Assembly: GCA_028023455.1 (NCBI GenBank)
Contig: JAQFVV010012423.1
Span: forward strand, 3,115,273 to 3,179,272
Direction: 5' to 3'
Length of the DNA: 64,000 nucleotides
DNA from: Epiperipatus broadwayi
Taxonomy: Eukaryota; Onychophora; Udeonychophora; Euonychophora; Peripatidae
The number at the start of each line of letters is the position of its first letter. The first letter of the stretch is position 1. The notes beneath the pieces were generated by a model. The model had not been told where the DNA came from, ran no database searches, and was given only the letters and a program-made list of their open reading frames with translations. The translations under genes were made by a program, and so were the position numbers. Of the stretch, positions 13,955 through 28,473 are shown piece by piece.

Positions 13955-15329
13955 TGTAACCATATATTTTAGTATAAAATATAATAATTGATGTAACTAG
14001 TATAAAAATTTCTCTGTCTTCTTTTGGTGATTTGATTGGCTTGATTTGCACTTTGAACAGATTACCCTCTTATATTCAAAATAAGTTATTAGAGAGAATG
14101 GGTAATGTTTTGCCTTACTTGTTGACTATATTATTTTAATAAATTTAAATTGCTTCTTTCCTTATACTAATTCATATCAAAATGTTTAACTTTTAAAAAA
14201 TTTTGACAACACATTAAATTTGGTAAAATATTATTAAAAATAATAATAATTTTTATTTGTTTAAAATGGTCTTAAAAATTATTTCCATTAAATAAAAAAA
14301 ACCATTTGTTCAACTAAATTTAATTATTAAAAATAAATACAGTAATTACATATGCGTCAATGTAAAAAAGAAAGGAGCGCAAATTAAAAAAAAAGATCGT
14401 CTGATAGTGTTGCTTTTGGGGGGGAGAAAGAAAAGAAAATGGTAAAAGGCAAATGGTGTAAATATGATAAGCTTATTTTAAAATAGTTAACAAGTAAACA
14501 GATTACCACAAAGTTTTCTATAAATGTAAAAATAACATAGTGGTATTTAATAATAAGATGAATTGCTAAATTTAAAAGTCTGTTCAAGTCGGCTAGCCAG
14601 GTGGATCAAATCGCCAATAATAATTTTCTAAATATTACATTTGAAATATGTCGGAGCTTTCCAGTTTAAAAGCAGAATTAATTGCAAGATTTTGGTATGT
14701 TTTAAAATATTTATTATTCTACAATTTGGAAAAATTAAATAAGTATTTTAATTACAGAAGTTTTATAAATATGAAAATTTGATTTTTAAAAAAAGAAGAA
14801 GTTTAAATTAAAGTAAAATGTTAAAGTTATTAACATAGTTTAATATTTCCATTTATAATTTTAATAAAAAATATAGCATTGATTGATATTTAACTTTGCA
14901 ATGCCAGTAATATATTTGCTAGTTAATTTGTTTACCATTTGGATAATAAAAACAGTCTTCAAATAATTAATCAAAGCTATTTTCTAATTTTATCATCAGT
15001 TTGGAATGATTAAATTAATTGCTATAATTAGTATTCCTAGATTTAAGCGTGGATAAATAAATATTAGCATGGATGTGATAAACTTGGAACAGTTTTAATA
15101 GAGAAATGTAGAAATTAATAACTTATGAAAAAACATTTTCATTTAAACTCTGCGTGTCATGTTTTGGAATTGTTTCATGTTTATGGAGCCATGTAAAATC
15201 GTTAATCTAATAGTGCTTATAATAACTAATACAAATGGATAAAATTACATGTATGGAATTCAACTATAATTGTAGCTATTACTTCGTATATTTATTGTTC
15301 GACACATCGTACATGGATTTCACGGATCA

Positions 15330-15465
15330 TATTTGTAGTTATAAAATGCTATACAATTTAATTTGTGATACACACACCTGCTAGAATTCATGTATTGAAC
15401 TATAAAATGCTATACATTTAATTTATATCACACACACACACCTGTTAGATTTTATGTATTTGATG
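15330..15465. repeat. Two-copy tandem repeat, unit about 70 bp
   Basis: TATAAAATGCTATACA, a TTTAATTT block, CACACACACCTG and TTAGA/CTAGA..TTATGTATT recur in order, starting near 15340 and 15410. Confidence 0.7.
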
Positions 15466-15894
15466 AATAATGCATTACTTTAATTTTATTGTTATATGAA
15501 CTTGCATGTGAAGTTCATAAGTTATATTTTATTAAGTTTAAATTACTAGGGGTTGAATAAAATACTTATTCAAGAGAATAACGCTTGCGAAAAAGCTTGA
15601 AAAGTACTAAATGAATTTATGAGATGTATCAATTTTTCATGAGGTATTTTGTGAGTCTTTCCAGATTTCTATTCCTATACTAATATTACTTATATTATAT
15701 TACATATGTTTTATTTTAAGCAAGATAAGTTAGTACATTAGTTGTCCTGATTAGTGTGACATTTTATTATGCAAGAACCCACATTTGCTAAAATGTTAGT
15801 GTTTTCTGAATGGTCAGAATAACTGAGGAGGATGATTTTGCACTTTAATGTGAAGTAAATAGTAATGTTGTTTTATAATGTTAAAAGGCATTAA

Positions 15895-16078
15895 TCTGTG
15901 CCGGTGGTTAATCCGCAGATTACTTAATTGCCATTTTTTTGTATTTTACACTCATTCCTGTGCTGGTGGTTAATCCACGGAATTGTGTAATTATACTTAT
16001 TACTTTATGATGGTGTATAAATCCACAAAGTGTTTAGTGTTATTTAATTCCTATGTGTAGATGAATGCATCCACAGGA
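15895..16078. repeat. Degenerate tandem repeat, unit about 55-65 bp
   Basis: TGTGCCGGTGGTTAATCCGC (about 15898) recurs as TGTGCTGGTGGTTAATCCAC (about 15960). Two shorter, more decayed versions (GGTGTATAAATCCACA near 16013; GATGAATGCATCCACA near 16060) follow. Confidence 0.5.
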
Positions 16079-17482
16079 ATATGGTTTTACTTCATAGATA
16101 TAAGTTGGGCAAAGTATTTTAGTTATTCTGCTAAATCATCTTCTTCCATTTGTAAGTATAATTTATAAGTTAGATCATTAAATTGTAGCAGGACATTCTA
16201 TTCAAGTTACCTCATAATAATTAACTGTTGGTTGATTATTATTTACCTGAATGTAAGTTTAAATTTTCACTTTATTTAATGATTGCATTATAGCTAAATC
16301 CTACAGATATAATATTATTTATTATATTATTATAAGTTTACGGTATAGATTTATCGAATCTGGAAATGACATTAGATGTTTCATGAGTTGATGTTGAATT
16401 TAGTATAATTTCCTCAATACATTCATTATATCAAATTGAAATATAAGATATGATTAGGTTTTTAAAAACCGTACCTATGATATGTTATTGAAGAAAGTCG
16501 ATGGAATTATAATTTATTTATTTTATTTGTTTATTTATGCCTTTAATTATAACATTAGAATTAATTACTTATTATTTATAAATTTGTAAATAAACGTTGA
16601 TTTATAATTAAACTTACTGTGCCGTTGCTATTTGTCATTCATAAAATCAGAAATCATAAACCTTGGATAGAGCATACATTGAAGTACATACTATCGTCAA
16701 CATGATATAAGAGTTTAGTGATATTTTGAGAAAACATTGGGATGCTTTTCGTCTTTGGTAGTTTATGATGTGTAAGGTACAATAAAATCCCATTTACCTT
16801 TTCCATCATTTTAGCTTTGCGTAGTTGATTCTAGTATACAATATAAATTGATTATTAAACCTGTAAACAGATTTACCAGATAATGACATGATTGAATATA
16901 TTTACTTAACGTTTTTAAATTGTCATTTGTCAGTATAATAAGAGTCTCAGTGATATAGTAAACTATAAAAAAAGAACCCAAGTATTTATGTTTATTTATT
17001 GCAAAGCTTTACCTGGACTAGCATTTGTATTAAAAATCATATAGATGGTTTAAAATTTCATAATCTTATGTAGTTCCACAAATTATGCCATCTTGTACAT
17101 GGTCGGCCATCGGGTCTCATACAATGAAAATCGCAAATTAAGGTTTGAAAGATAATAACATTACATACTTATAATTTGTTTAATGTATTTTATCATACTA
17201 CTATGATAGGTCTTCGCGGTACACCCTGGCTGCGATCAAATTAAATCATAAAAAATTTATGTTATATCATTGGTTTGGTCTGTGGTAAGTTGCTCCAGAT
17301 GTTGGTTGTGGTCTTTGGTGCATAATATAGATGGCATGATATGCTTTTGGTTACAGATCTTAATAGCTGACAATGTGCAGTGGGAATTGATCGGTGATCG
17401 AGGTTACAATTCTTAGTGCACTTATGTTTTGGTGATATTATGTAGTTGGGACAACAATCGAACGGTTACAATATATATATAT

Positions 17483-19317
17483 AATTCACCAAATAGAAAA
17501 TTTATAAGGATATTTTAAATATAATAGTTATTTTAGTATAGTTTAAATAAGAAAAGCAATATAATATATATCATTTAAAGAGTAAAAATTATTTTTATTA
17601 TTATATTCAACTGATATAATAATATTGTAATAGTTTAATTATAGTAATAAGTATTATATAATATACTTATTATGTTTTAAATAGTTATTTGTTTTAGTTA
17701 TTATTTCAATAATAAATAATTAAATATTCTCGAATGTTCTGAAAGTGTCACATATCTTAAAGATGTTTGTGAGTTTTGTATTTGTAGACATAAATTATTA
17801 ATTTGTAATTTGTTAGTAAAAGTTAGAAACATTGAGATGCTGCAATTGATATTTTATTTATAAGTGACAATTAAAGTTATTGTATTACTTAAATAATATT
17901 TTTGCTTTAGAATTAATAGTTTAACGTATTGAAATATATTTAAGTTGTTTAATAAAGATATTAATAAAGGTATTTAATATTTTATAAGTATTAAATAATT
18001 TTAATATAATATTTTAAAATGATGAATCATATTATTTAGAGAATTATTTTAGAGATAAAATTTAATTTATATGTAAATTACTATGCAGTAACAAATAGGA
18101 TTAACCCATGAGATTACTAGATAAAATCAATACAAAAAGAGCTGTTTGATCAGTCTAGACAGTGTTAGTGAGTGTGAAATATATTAATATTTTGTCTAAT
18201 CTTGCCTAATTTGATTTATTTAAAGCAGTAATTTTTTATAAAATTATTATTTTAAATTAATATTTTTTATCTAAACATTTTAAAGCATAATTTTAAGTAA
18301 TTATTTTAAAGTATTGTCTGAATAAACCAAGACATTTCCAATCAATGATAATTTCATTTGAAACTTAATGAAAAAACTATGGTAGTTTTATGGAAGCTAA
18401 TAGTGACCATCAAAGTTGCAGTAAAATGTGTATCAAATGCCATAAAAAGATTAATCATAGTACTGAAGGATATTTTGAGATACCTAAGAACATAGAATTT
18501 AATATATTTGTTATGATTGTAACGAGAACAAATATTTCTAATAGCTTTGTTTAACTCTAATAACTATACCTGTTAAGCAAATTTAACTTTATATGTATGA
18601 GGAGGATATTTGATAATAATTATTTAAGTAGTTTTATGAATTTTAAAAGAAGAAAAAGAAAAGACAAATTAATGTTATATATTTGAATTTAAACCTGTAT
18701 GAAAGGATACTATGAAATGCAAGCATATTTTTTATTATTTACTTATGCAGATAAAAAATATCTTATTACACACTTGCCTTAAAAAACCAATAGGAATGAA
18801 TTATATATTTGCAAGTGATGCATAGTAAGAATAAGAAAATGACTGTTAAACTTCATATTTTAATACAAGATTTATGTCTAAAAAACTGATGGATGTACTA
18901 TACATTTTAAGATAATTTTTATTTAAAAACTAGATGGATTGTAATGTGATTTTGCAAGTATAACTATTATGCTAGATAATGATACATGGATGGAAAAGCT
19001 ATATAATTTTATATAAAACATGATTGATCAAGATGTGTGCATTTAGAAGAAGAAAAAACTTGATTTATTTTAAGAAATATTCATTTTAATAAATGGTTAT
19101 TAGTTTAAAATATCAATATCATGATATTTTGTTATAGAAAATCTGGACTAACTTAATAAAATATACATGTGTGAAAGATATATTGTTTATTATGAAAGTG
19201 AATTCTTGAATTTTTTACACCAGAATATTAATTCTTTTGATAAATACTTGAGAAAGCAGACTCAATAATATACTTCTTCTGGTTGTAATTATAAATTTAT
19301 TTAAACGCACATTCATT
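17483..19317. other. AT-rich stretch, nothing recognised
   Basis: No gene, repeat family or RNA could be supported. Confidence 0.5.
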
Positions 19318-19799
19318 ATGTAAATAATATTCATTAAAGCTGTAGCCTCAATCACATGCATATAAAATGCGATAGTAGGGACCTCTACAGATCTTAAAAC
19401 CACAAGCTTACTCTTGAAAGAAAAGAGGGGAACCCTTCTTTACTTCAACCTACTTTATATTTAAATAGGTGAAGCAAAAGAGGTTCGATCTGAGAGTGTG
19501 AAGCTATTCACTACTTCACTATAAAATCTTTCCATTGACTCACTGTAAATCGAAAGATTTCACGAGTATTAATGTGTAATAAGAAAAGTGGACTTAATTA
19601 GTGAAGTATTGAATAGCTTCACACTCTCAGATTGAACCACTTCAGCTTCACCTATTTAAATATAAAGTAGGTTGAAGTAAAGAAGGGTTCCCCTCTTTTC
19701 TTCCAAGAATAAGCTTGTGGTTTTAAGACCTGTAAAGATCCCTACTATCACATTTTATATGCATGTGATTGAGGCTATAGCCTTAATGAATATTATATA
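19318..19799. mobile_element. Fold-back (inverted repeat) element, arms about 200 bp
   Basis: The left arm (about 19325-19515) is the reverse complement of the right arm (about 19615-19790). Landmarks include GCTGTAGCCTCAATCACATG against CATGTGATTGAGGCTATAGC, AAAGAGGGGAACCCTTCTTT against AAAGAAGGGTTCCCCTCTTT, and CTGAGAGTGTGAAGCTATTC against GAATAGCTTCACACTCTCAG. The roughly 100-bp middle carries a smaller dyad (AAATCTTTC / GAAAGATTT). The flanks TAATATTCATTAAAG and CTTAATGAATATTATA continue the symmetry. No coding capacity. The form suits a MITE or fold-back transposon; the family is unknown. Confidence 0.8.
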
Positions 19800-22039
19800 C
19801 TTTTTATGGATGAATGAACAATATTTCGCTTATATTTCTCAACATTCAACTTGTATTTTATGAGTTTTGTTTTAATGGCACTGGAAGAAACGAAAACTTT
19901 TGTTCACAAATTTTATTGCATCTTAACAATGGGGGAACAATTTAAAATGCTAAAAGAATGAAGAGAATGGAAGACTTTAGGAAACTTTGAATTTTTTTTC
20001 TTATTCCTTTAGTTTAGTATTAATATTTTTATTATTATTATTATCTTTAATAGCTTATTTAATTGGTGTCTTCATTAGAAATATATATTTTAGTTTTAGA
20101 TGTTGATATAATTTTTAAAATAAGTAAAGAAAGAGACAGATTTCAAAAATTAATTTTATGACAGGTAAATAAAGTATTTATAGATTATTTAATGTTGGAT
20201 GATTAAGAAAGAACTGGATCGTCATATATAATTCTAATAATTCTTAGAATTATAAGTAGCATATTATATTTTTATATCATATTTTAATAATATTTCAAAA
20301 TGATATTTTTTTATATTTTATTATTATATAGCTTAAGTATTAAAGTTAGATTAATCATACTTATATGATTATTAACATATTAATTATTTTATGAATGTAA
20401 CGAAAATGTGAGAGAATGCCTTGTAAAATATTTAAAGATATTTTAAATATTTTTTTTTATAAATGCTTGAATATGCAAATATTTTATTACGTGATTTGAG
20501 TTGTTGAATAATTAGTTTAACATTGAAAGCGTTCAAAATATATAAGTTTAGGAGTGTCTGATAAATTAAAAAATAATAATTTAAAATAAAAAATGTTATT
20601 TATTTCATTGTTTTATTTTTTTTATTAATTAAATAATTACTTTACAAGTGAAGGTCAACTTAAAGTTTTAAATTATAACATGCTAAAAATAGAACAAATT
20701 TATGTAATTTTCTTAATTAGTTCTGCATATTTTTGATAAGTATCAGAATTTTGGAAGATGCGTCTAATTAAGAGATCTATCAAAATGAAGGTATAAAAGA
20801 TGAGAATTGTCAGGATATGTATGGGCCGCTACTCTTTTATCTGTTGCTGATCTCTTGTGTATGTTTCCCCTCAAGAAAATAGTAGTTTTTCTGTTTTAAT
20901 TATTTTTTATTTAAAGTGTTAATTTTCTAAGACTTCTATTATTTTTAAGTACTAATGTGTGGCTAGAAGAATGATAATAAGGCTTTTTTTTTATACCTAA
21001 CCTAATTAAAAGAGTCTAAAGAGTTAACCAAATGATTGGGGAAAATAGTTGCTTTTACTAATTCAGTTTATTCAACTGTGCTTAAACTTGAATTTAAAGA
21101 AGAAAAGGGTAATATGTTATATACTGTTTTTCAAAATCTATCCTACATTGTACTACATCATTTCTACTTTCTATTCCTTACCTTTAGTAAAATAAGTTTT
21201 AAATTAACTGTGGAAAGATTTTTTGAAATTGAATTTAAAGATAAAAAAATTTGGTTTAATTGATATTAACATTTGGTAATCTTAAAATGTGCAATTCATG
21301 ACTATTTATGTAAATTTATTTTAAAGTATTCTGTTAATAGATACTTTTTACATGCTGACTTGCCTGATTGATAAAAGAAGATGAACTTTATTGTGTGTTT
21401 ACTTTATTAATGTTTGCAAAAGCACATTTAAAAATAATTTAAGTGAATAAATTAATGTGAAGTTTTATTAAAAGAAAAGATATAACTTTAATGTATGACA
21501 ATATTATACATTATGAAACTGAACTATTTAAATTGCGGACTTTGAAAGTAGATATTTTTTTTTATTACCATAATTAAGTGCTTAAGTGAACAGAATCAAT
21601 TTTTAAGAAGAATATTTAAAATGCTTTAATAAATGAAGATGTTCACTTTTCCAGTATATAACTGCAGATAAAATTAAATGAAAGTTCGCTTAATGATATT
21701 TGCTATTAAAATTGAAATATTGAAGAACAGCTAGCTGATTTTTTTACATAAACTTGTGAAAAATGGATCCAAATCTTGGCTGAAACTATTTGTTCAGTAT
21801 TTCTATTATATATTGTTTATTCCAAAAGTGCATACTTGCTCTCATTTTCTTATAAAAAAATATGACAAGTACAGATGTATCACTCTTTAGTATAATTCAC
21901 TGGAAATATGACATTGTTTGGCTATGTCAGATTGCTCACTGTGGGAAGGACGTTAATAAAGAACTAAGTGTGTTTTAAAAAAATAATAAAAAAATATTAT
22001 TTTTGTTATCTTATATTATTTTTAGTATTATGCCAAGGT

Positions 22040-22088
<49 letters not shown>

Positions 22089-25052
22089 TAATATTATGAC
22101 AATATAATATATATATATATATATATTATTGTCAGCTTAAAGTCAATTATGAGGTATAGTTGCTCGGGTAAAGATATATATATATTTTTGCATTTATAAA
22201 TATTGTTTATTAATACTTTATTTAAGGGTAAACAGCCAGTATGATTTATCAGAAACTTGTAATAGTTTTTTTTGTAAGTTATTAACATATAACAATTTTA
22301 TTATGAAGCTTTTCATATGACAAGGTATCTTTTAGTTTTATATTTAGCAATATTTAGCTACGTTAATTACGTCCACTTTGGTTGTAAAATTTTATGCTGT
22401 TTTATTGAATATATGTATTTCTTATTAATTTCAAAATTTTTATTATGCTATTTAAAATATTTTATAGTCATTTGATTTATAATAATTTGTTTTGTATACT
22501 ATATAAAGTATGTATTTTTAGAGAGTGAATATTGATTTCTCTAGTATTTAAGAAATTATTGTTCTTGCATTGCCACAGTTTTTGCCTAGGATATATGCTT
22601 AATCCCACTTTAAATATGAGTTGGATGCATGTGGATTTATTGTAAGTTGTGTTTTACTTATTATTGAATGTTGGAGAATATTGATATTGCTCTCCCCAAT
22701 GCTTAATAGTTATTTCTCATGGTTATTTTCAAGTTTAGCTAGTGTAGCTTGGTCTCTATAGTGAATACTTTTTCATGATATATATATTTTGTTTCCATAG
22801 GTTGAGATCTTACCCACACATATATTAACCTAAGATAAAGGTATTGAAATATACCATTCTATTTTTCCAGTTGTGTAGTTAAATCTGATGAGCCTTTTTT
22901 ATTTTCTTATTATTCATGATGATATTAATTATTTTCCACCATGTAAGGTGAAGTCATTAGTGTTTTAAGATTGGTATGGCAATGACAAAGTAGATTTTTA
23001 AGTATTTAGTTGCTTCAGGGATACTTTTCTATTTATAGTGTGATGTATGTATTGTGCTGATGAGCCTTGCCAACAGTTTCCATATAAACCAAAAAATATA
23101 TTAGTAATTTTAATGCACAATTTGTGCATAGCATAAGAGATATGCTCATATGCAATATTATTATTATCACCATCCTATTTAGTACACTGATGTATTGTAA
23201 GAGATTTTAAGGTTAAATATTTTGCTATGTGGACATCGGCAAAATATAATAAGTTGTGTGCATTGCATCTGATGAGTATTCTTATATTTTATTATTAAGT
23301 AAATAATCTCAGACAGTAATTGCCTTATTTGTGTTTAATGTGATAATTAACATTATCATAGCATGTTTCTGGTAAAAATTAACCCATCTGTCAATTCAGA
23401 TTAATGTTTTAAACTTTAGTGTGTCTTAAATGCTGTCAATAAAATATTATAAGTTATTACTGGACAAAAAGTGTATTTTAAAGATAACTTTTTGCTTTAT
23501 TATAGTTTGAAAGTTTAATTAAATGATTATTTAATAAAGTACCTTAACCTAAAAATATATTAAAAATAAACTAGTCAAATATTGAAATAGTCTTATTTTA
23601 AATGAGTGTATTATTAATAGTTTACCCATATGCTTGTATTAATAATGGATAATTTTCCTAGTGTGTAGGTGATTATTTTATTATTTATTTTAAGGCATCC
23701 TGTCAATAAACAGAATCTATGTTTAGCAGATGACTTTCTTTAGAAAATTGTAAATAAAATTTTGTAACTTGTAAAGTTGATGTGTATAAATATGTTTATC
23801 ATTATTAAAATTTAATCTTTGTTTTCTATATATAATTTCTTCTTTCCTGGATTATATTACAGAAATCTTGGAAAAAATTAGATAATCAGTTTTCATATAG
23901 AATCAAAATCTCAATTTTAAAATTCAAAAATTGCATAAGTGTTACAATTCCAAAGATTAGAATTGCAGTTAAAAGAAATGAACATTTATTAATTTTATTT
24001 TGAATTCTTTAATTCATTTCAGACTGCATATTATTTATTTAATTTACAAAGAAAGAATACATTATTTGGAACATGATTATTTTTGATTGTGTTGTTGAGG
24101 AGTAGTATGAAGATATAAAAGGTACTCTTTCTTTTTTATTTACTAAAATATCATCCTGGATGAAAGATTTTGACTTTTTCCAAATTTATATATATATTTT
24201 TCACAATTTATTAATTAGATTAAACACGTTTTAATTAATTGTAGTGATTCCTATAGTATATTAGGATACATTAACTTGTAAGAGAAGTGTATGTCTCCTT
24301 TAGTCTAATAGGATGTCATTCATTTGTTCAACAACATAATATGCTGATTAATATTCAAAATTGATAAATAAAGAACCCTGAAATCATTACTTATTATTTC
24401 ATGGATTATTGTTAATCTATTTTATTAGAGCTAAAGTTAATAGTGTGGGATGGAAATCTTATTATGGTTCATTGTACTGTAAAAAGGTACTTTATTTTTT
24501 AATCTATAAAAGTAGATTAGATCAGATCATGACAATGAACGTGATTGGTGATACATATTTGTTTACTAAAACATTTGAAGAAGATGCAGTAAAGAATTCC
24601 ATTGTATGATTTTATCTTAAATGCAAAATACCTATGCTACTTAGAGAATGCATTTTGATAGAAGGAAAATTTCTTGGTTTAAAAGTATTGTATAGGAATA
24701 AGTGAAATTTTTTCCTCTTCTTAATTTATTTATTTATTTTATAATAAAATGCATTTGTCATTGTTTTAAAATTCCCTTTTATTTTAATGCATGACTCTAT
24801 AGTAAATTTTATTGTAACCTATAACCGAATGAGCTTAGCCATATCATCATCATTGTCATCGGCATGGTTGTCATGAGTTCCAGAACAGTTTCATATTTAG
24901 TTAGAAATGTCCACATTTTCATTATTCTCTTTATTTTTGATTTTTTTAAATGTTAGAATATGTAATTATACAAAAAATAAAATATCTGTTAATTAAGAAA
25001 AACTATTGTAATAACAATAAAAATAATAAATATAATAATACTTATTATATAC
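19800..25052. other. Long AT-rich stretch, only microsatellites recognised
   Basis: (AT)n tracts lie at 22044-22085 and 22107-22126. Short ORFs (21036-21263 plus, 22094-22288 minus, 24409-24609 plus) have no recognisable features. No transposon or RNA signal was found. Confidence 0.5.
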
Positions 25053-25156
25053 AATCTGCATACTTTTGGTTAATTCCTTAATTCTCACCAACTGTCATTA
25101 AAATCTGCATAAATACTTTTGGTTAATTCCTTAATTCTCACCAACTGTCATTAAAT
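25053..25156. repeat. Tandem duplication, unit about 53 bp, two copies
   Basis: AATCTGCATA followed by ACTTTTGGTTAATTCCTTAA and TTCTCACCAACTGTCATTAA occurs at about 25053-25100 and again at 25102-25155, nearly identical. The duplication looks recent. Confidence 0.9.
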
Positions 25157-25319
25157 TTAGAAAATTTGACAGAAACATATGTCATCAATTCAAATCCCAG
25201 GAATACTGAGTTTTAACATTAGCAGCTTGTCTTCTAATTATATACGTTTTGTTTTTATTCATTAAAATTGCTGTTTAATTTTTTTATATTATTATAATTT
25301 TTCTTTTCATGAAGAATAT

Positions 25320-25453
25320 TAACACTTTCAATATCAGATTTAAATTTATATTTGCATGTCCTTTCATGATCCAAGCATGAATTGTTATACAAAGCATGTG
25401 AAAGGTAAAAAAGGACATATAAATATAAAATTAAATTTGATATTGAAAGTGTT
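25320..25453. mobile_element. Short hairpin element (MITE-like)
   Basis: AACACTTTCAATATCAGATT at the left end is mirrored by TTTGATATTGAAAGTGTT at the right end. The complementarity continues inward through AAATTTATATTTGCATGTCC and GGACATATAAATATAAAATT. The loop is about 40 bp. The 100-codon minus-strand ORF that covers it (25255-25557) is probably incidental. Confidence 0.7.
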
Positions 25454-27940
25454 ATGATTCTTGATGAAGAGAGAAATCCTAATAAAAGAAAAATCAAGGG
25501 GGTAATTTTAATAAATAAAAATAAAATATAAGTAATGCATAGATCAGCTGATAACATTAAAATTCAGGATTCATGGGATTTAAGTTGATGATTGCTTACC
25601 TTTGTTTATGAATTTAATGGCAGTTAAGAAGGGTTAATAAATTAACCAAAAGTATTTCTTCAGATTAAAAGACTGTATATAATAGTTAATTACCGATATG
25701 TTTATTATTTTCTTCTTATATATATATACATTTGTCGAAAGTTATTTTTCCCTTTAATTTTTTTTGTATTATCATACTATAATAATATAGCTATAATATA
25801 AAATAATTTTTACTATTTTGCAAATATAGTAAAAGTAAAATCAATTGCTGTGGAATTTGTGATTACTTGTGTGTGTGTGTTTTTTCCTTTTATATTTTCT
25901 CTCTCAGGTCATTGATATTTATTTGAAGAAAGTGAAATCAATATGAGTAACATAAACTTTGATATTTGTAAGTAAGAATTTAATGCCAGAAATACACACA
26001 CAATTTTCTTTTACATTTCAAAGATTTTGAAGATTTAAAAATCATCAATTTGAAAGATAAAAAATATATTATATAGTATAACAATAAAATAAATCTACAA
26101 AATGTAAACAAATATATATACAGATATAACCATAATTAATAAAGTGTGATAATATAAATTGTATCTTTTTATAAATTTCAAATATGTAGTACAAAGTATT
26201 ACTTGAAGAAGAAATTTTTTTTGAGGATTGTAAAAAAAATTTCAAATATCAAAATAAGAAAATAAAATAATTGTACATTACCATTTAAGAAGATTTAAAT
26301 GTATTTTAGATGCAATAAAATGTACTATTGCATACAATACTGCATTGTTATTTATGTCTTTTTATTGCTACATATTCCCCAAACTCAGCTGTAATTGTAC
26401 ATGTAGTACATATCTGATCTGGCATAAATTATCATAATTACCACTACAATATATATTTCAAGTGCATTGAGTGCAGTTCTGCATATACAGAATTATCATG
26501 AAGAATTCAATGTATTCAGTTTTAAAGAGCATTTAATAAGATTTTATTAATCAAATAGTTTATTATGAACTGTAAAACATTTTTTTTTCAAGTATCCTTT
26601 GTTTTGATATATTAGTCAATATATTTCAACAACAATGTTTTTTTTTTGTTCCTCAATAATTTATAAAATGGAGTTACACTTCTGGAAATTAATCTTCATT
26701 ATAAAACTATTACATGTCTTAAACATTTCAGAGGATAAGATTAACTTTGTAATGTGTAAAAGTTATTATATGATAAATGTATATTTAGTTGAAGCTCATT
26801 TTTTGGTTAAAAACTATATTATTTCTGTCAATCTAACAATCCTTAATAATTTTTACAGGCATATGTCACAAAAACCAACTAATCATTCCTTTTAACTTTT
26901 GTTAACAATAAAAATGTTAATATGTTATTTTATTTACTATTAACACTTCTTGTATTATAGAGCAATTCATTTAAAATACCTTTATTAATATCTTTCCATT
27001 ATATTTCTTCTATAATTTTCTTTCAGCTACATTTATCTTCGATTAGTCAATTTTAATCTGTATATTATCATTTTTAGAAATCATAATCAAAATATATATA
27101 TTTTAAATCTTACAATTCCTTTAAAATTGATCTCAACTTTAAATAAATTTTACAGTTTTGTATTTCTTTCCAATATTGATATTATGATTTTTAATGTATT
27201 TTCTAATTCTTTTATATAATATTCTATTCAGTTTGTTTTAATGACAATTATGTTTTTTTGTTTTTTTTTATATTTGGATTCTCTTTTTTTTTATTGTAAT
27301 TATTACTCTATTTAATGACATTCATTTTTATCTCCATTGTATTTCACCTTACTCAAACACATTTTAGATTCATTTTTAATTATTTCTTTCATCTCAATCA
27401 AACATCATTCTATGTTCTTCTAAAAGCTGAAATCAATTTTTAAATGCAATATTTATACCTACAGTTTATACAGGGCATGAACAATCTTGTATTCATTATC
27501 CAGATCCTTTTAAGAATAATTCATAACCTGTTTCACAATATTTCTCAGGAAATTTTAACTATTAAAAATAGTTTTCCCCCACATGTCAAAAATATTCTAA
27601 ACTTGATTCCTGCAAATTTCAAAAAACAAAAAATATGTGCCATTATTTAAGTCCAATAAAAAATAAGTATAACAATCAAATAATAATTATTATTTTTTGT
27701 TTTATATCAACTTCCAGACTAACATTGTTCTATCAATTTTTTTTTTTCCATTTTTCATTTCAAAATTTGGTGCTACAATTTTTATTCAATTTTTAAAATT
27801 TTTTTTTTTTAAATATATTGGACATAAATGCACATTTTACTGGAAAAAAAATAACCAATTTGTATAACTACTTTATCAGAATTTTTTTTATTTTTTTGCA
27901 CTTTCTTGATTTGTTTAATTGTAAAATGTCAATATATATA
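25454..27940. other. AT-rich stretch, nothing recognised
   Basis: Short ORFs at 26635-26895 and 27444-27650 (plus) show no motif. No repeat family was seen. Confidence 0.5.
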
Positions 27941-28073
27941 TATGAAAAACAAAAAAACAAGTTAAAAACATGCTAACGCTTGTATTTATGTCAACAGATG
28001 GCATTCTACCAAAAACACTGTCAAGCATTTGTTTACATAAACGTCAGAGCATGCATTCACTAACTCTAACTTT

Positions 28074-28133
28074 AATTCCACTTTCAGATCATGATTTCAA
28101 GCTATTTTCTATCGTCAGTGAAAGACAGGAATT
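28074..28133 (-). ncRNA. Hammerhead ribozyme, family A copy 1
   Basis: On the minus strand: outer stem I AATTCC, inner stem I CTTTCA, core CTGACGA (position 7 is free in the CUGANGA consensus), a stem II region ending AGCTT, GAA, stem III ATCATGAT, cleavage base C, then TGAAAG and GGAATT closing both parts of stem I. Stem II is weakened (TAG...CTT), so activity is doubtful in this copy. Confidence 0.75.
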
Positions 28134-28473
28134 TTAGAAACTAGATCTAAACACAAACTCTGAGTATTTATGAAACAGTTTCTATTCAGCCTGCAAGCGT
28201 GAATCTTTTAGACACATAATGTCTTCAAACTCAGCATAGCAAGCCAGACAGCTACATGGGTCAGATCTCAGTTCAGCATCACCACATAATAGAAGCCTCT
28301 GAAATATATACCATTGCTAGAAAGACCTCAAACATACATTTATGAAAAACAAAAAAACAAGTTAAAAATTTGCTAACGCTTGTATTTATGTCAACAGATG
28401 GTGTTCTACTAAAAACACCGTCAAGCGTTTGTTTACATAAACGTCAGAGCATGCATTCACTATCTCTAACTTT

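Larger units (their letters stand above)
13955..17470 (-). mobile_element. Weak candidate: TG...CA element embedded in (AT)n
   Basis: The segment starts TGTAACC directly after one (AT)n tract (13955) and ends GGTTACA directly before another (17464-17470). This matches the layout of the well-supported LTR element at 34865-39538, which begins TGTAACG and ends CGTTACA inside AT repeats. Near 14582-14600 the plus strand reads TTCAAGTCGGCTAGCCAGG, resembling CCAAGTTGGGTAGCCAG before the second LTR of that element. No duplicate LTR or protein domain was found. About 17190-17470 is GC-richer. The call rests on a 7-bp terminal inverted repeat and on context, so it is tentative. Confidence 0.22.

Noticed and set aside
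22880-23090. CTGATGAG near 22885, 23056 and 23263 as further hammerheads
   Set aside because: No GAAA after a pairing stem II and no complementary stem I; isolated CTGATGA heptamers occur by chance.
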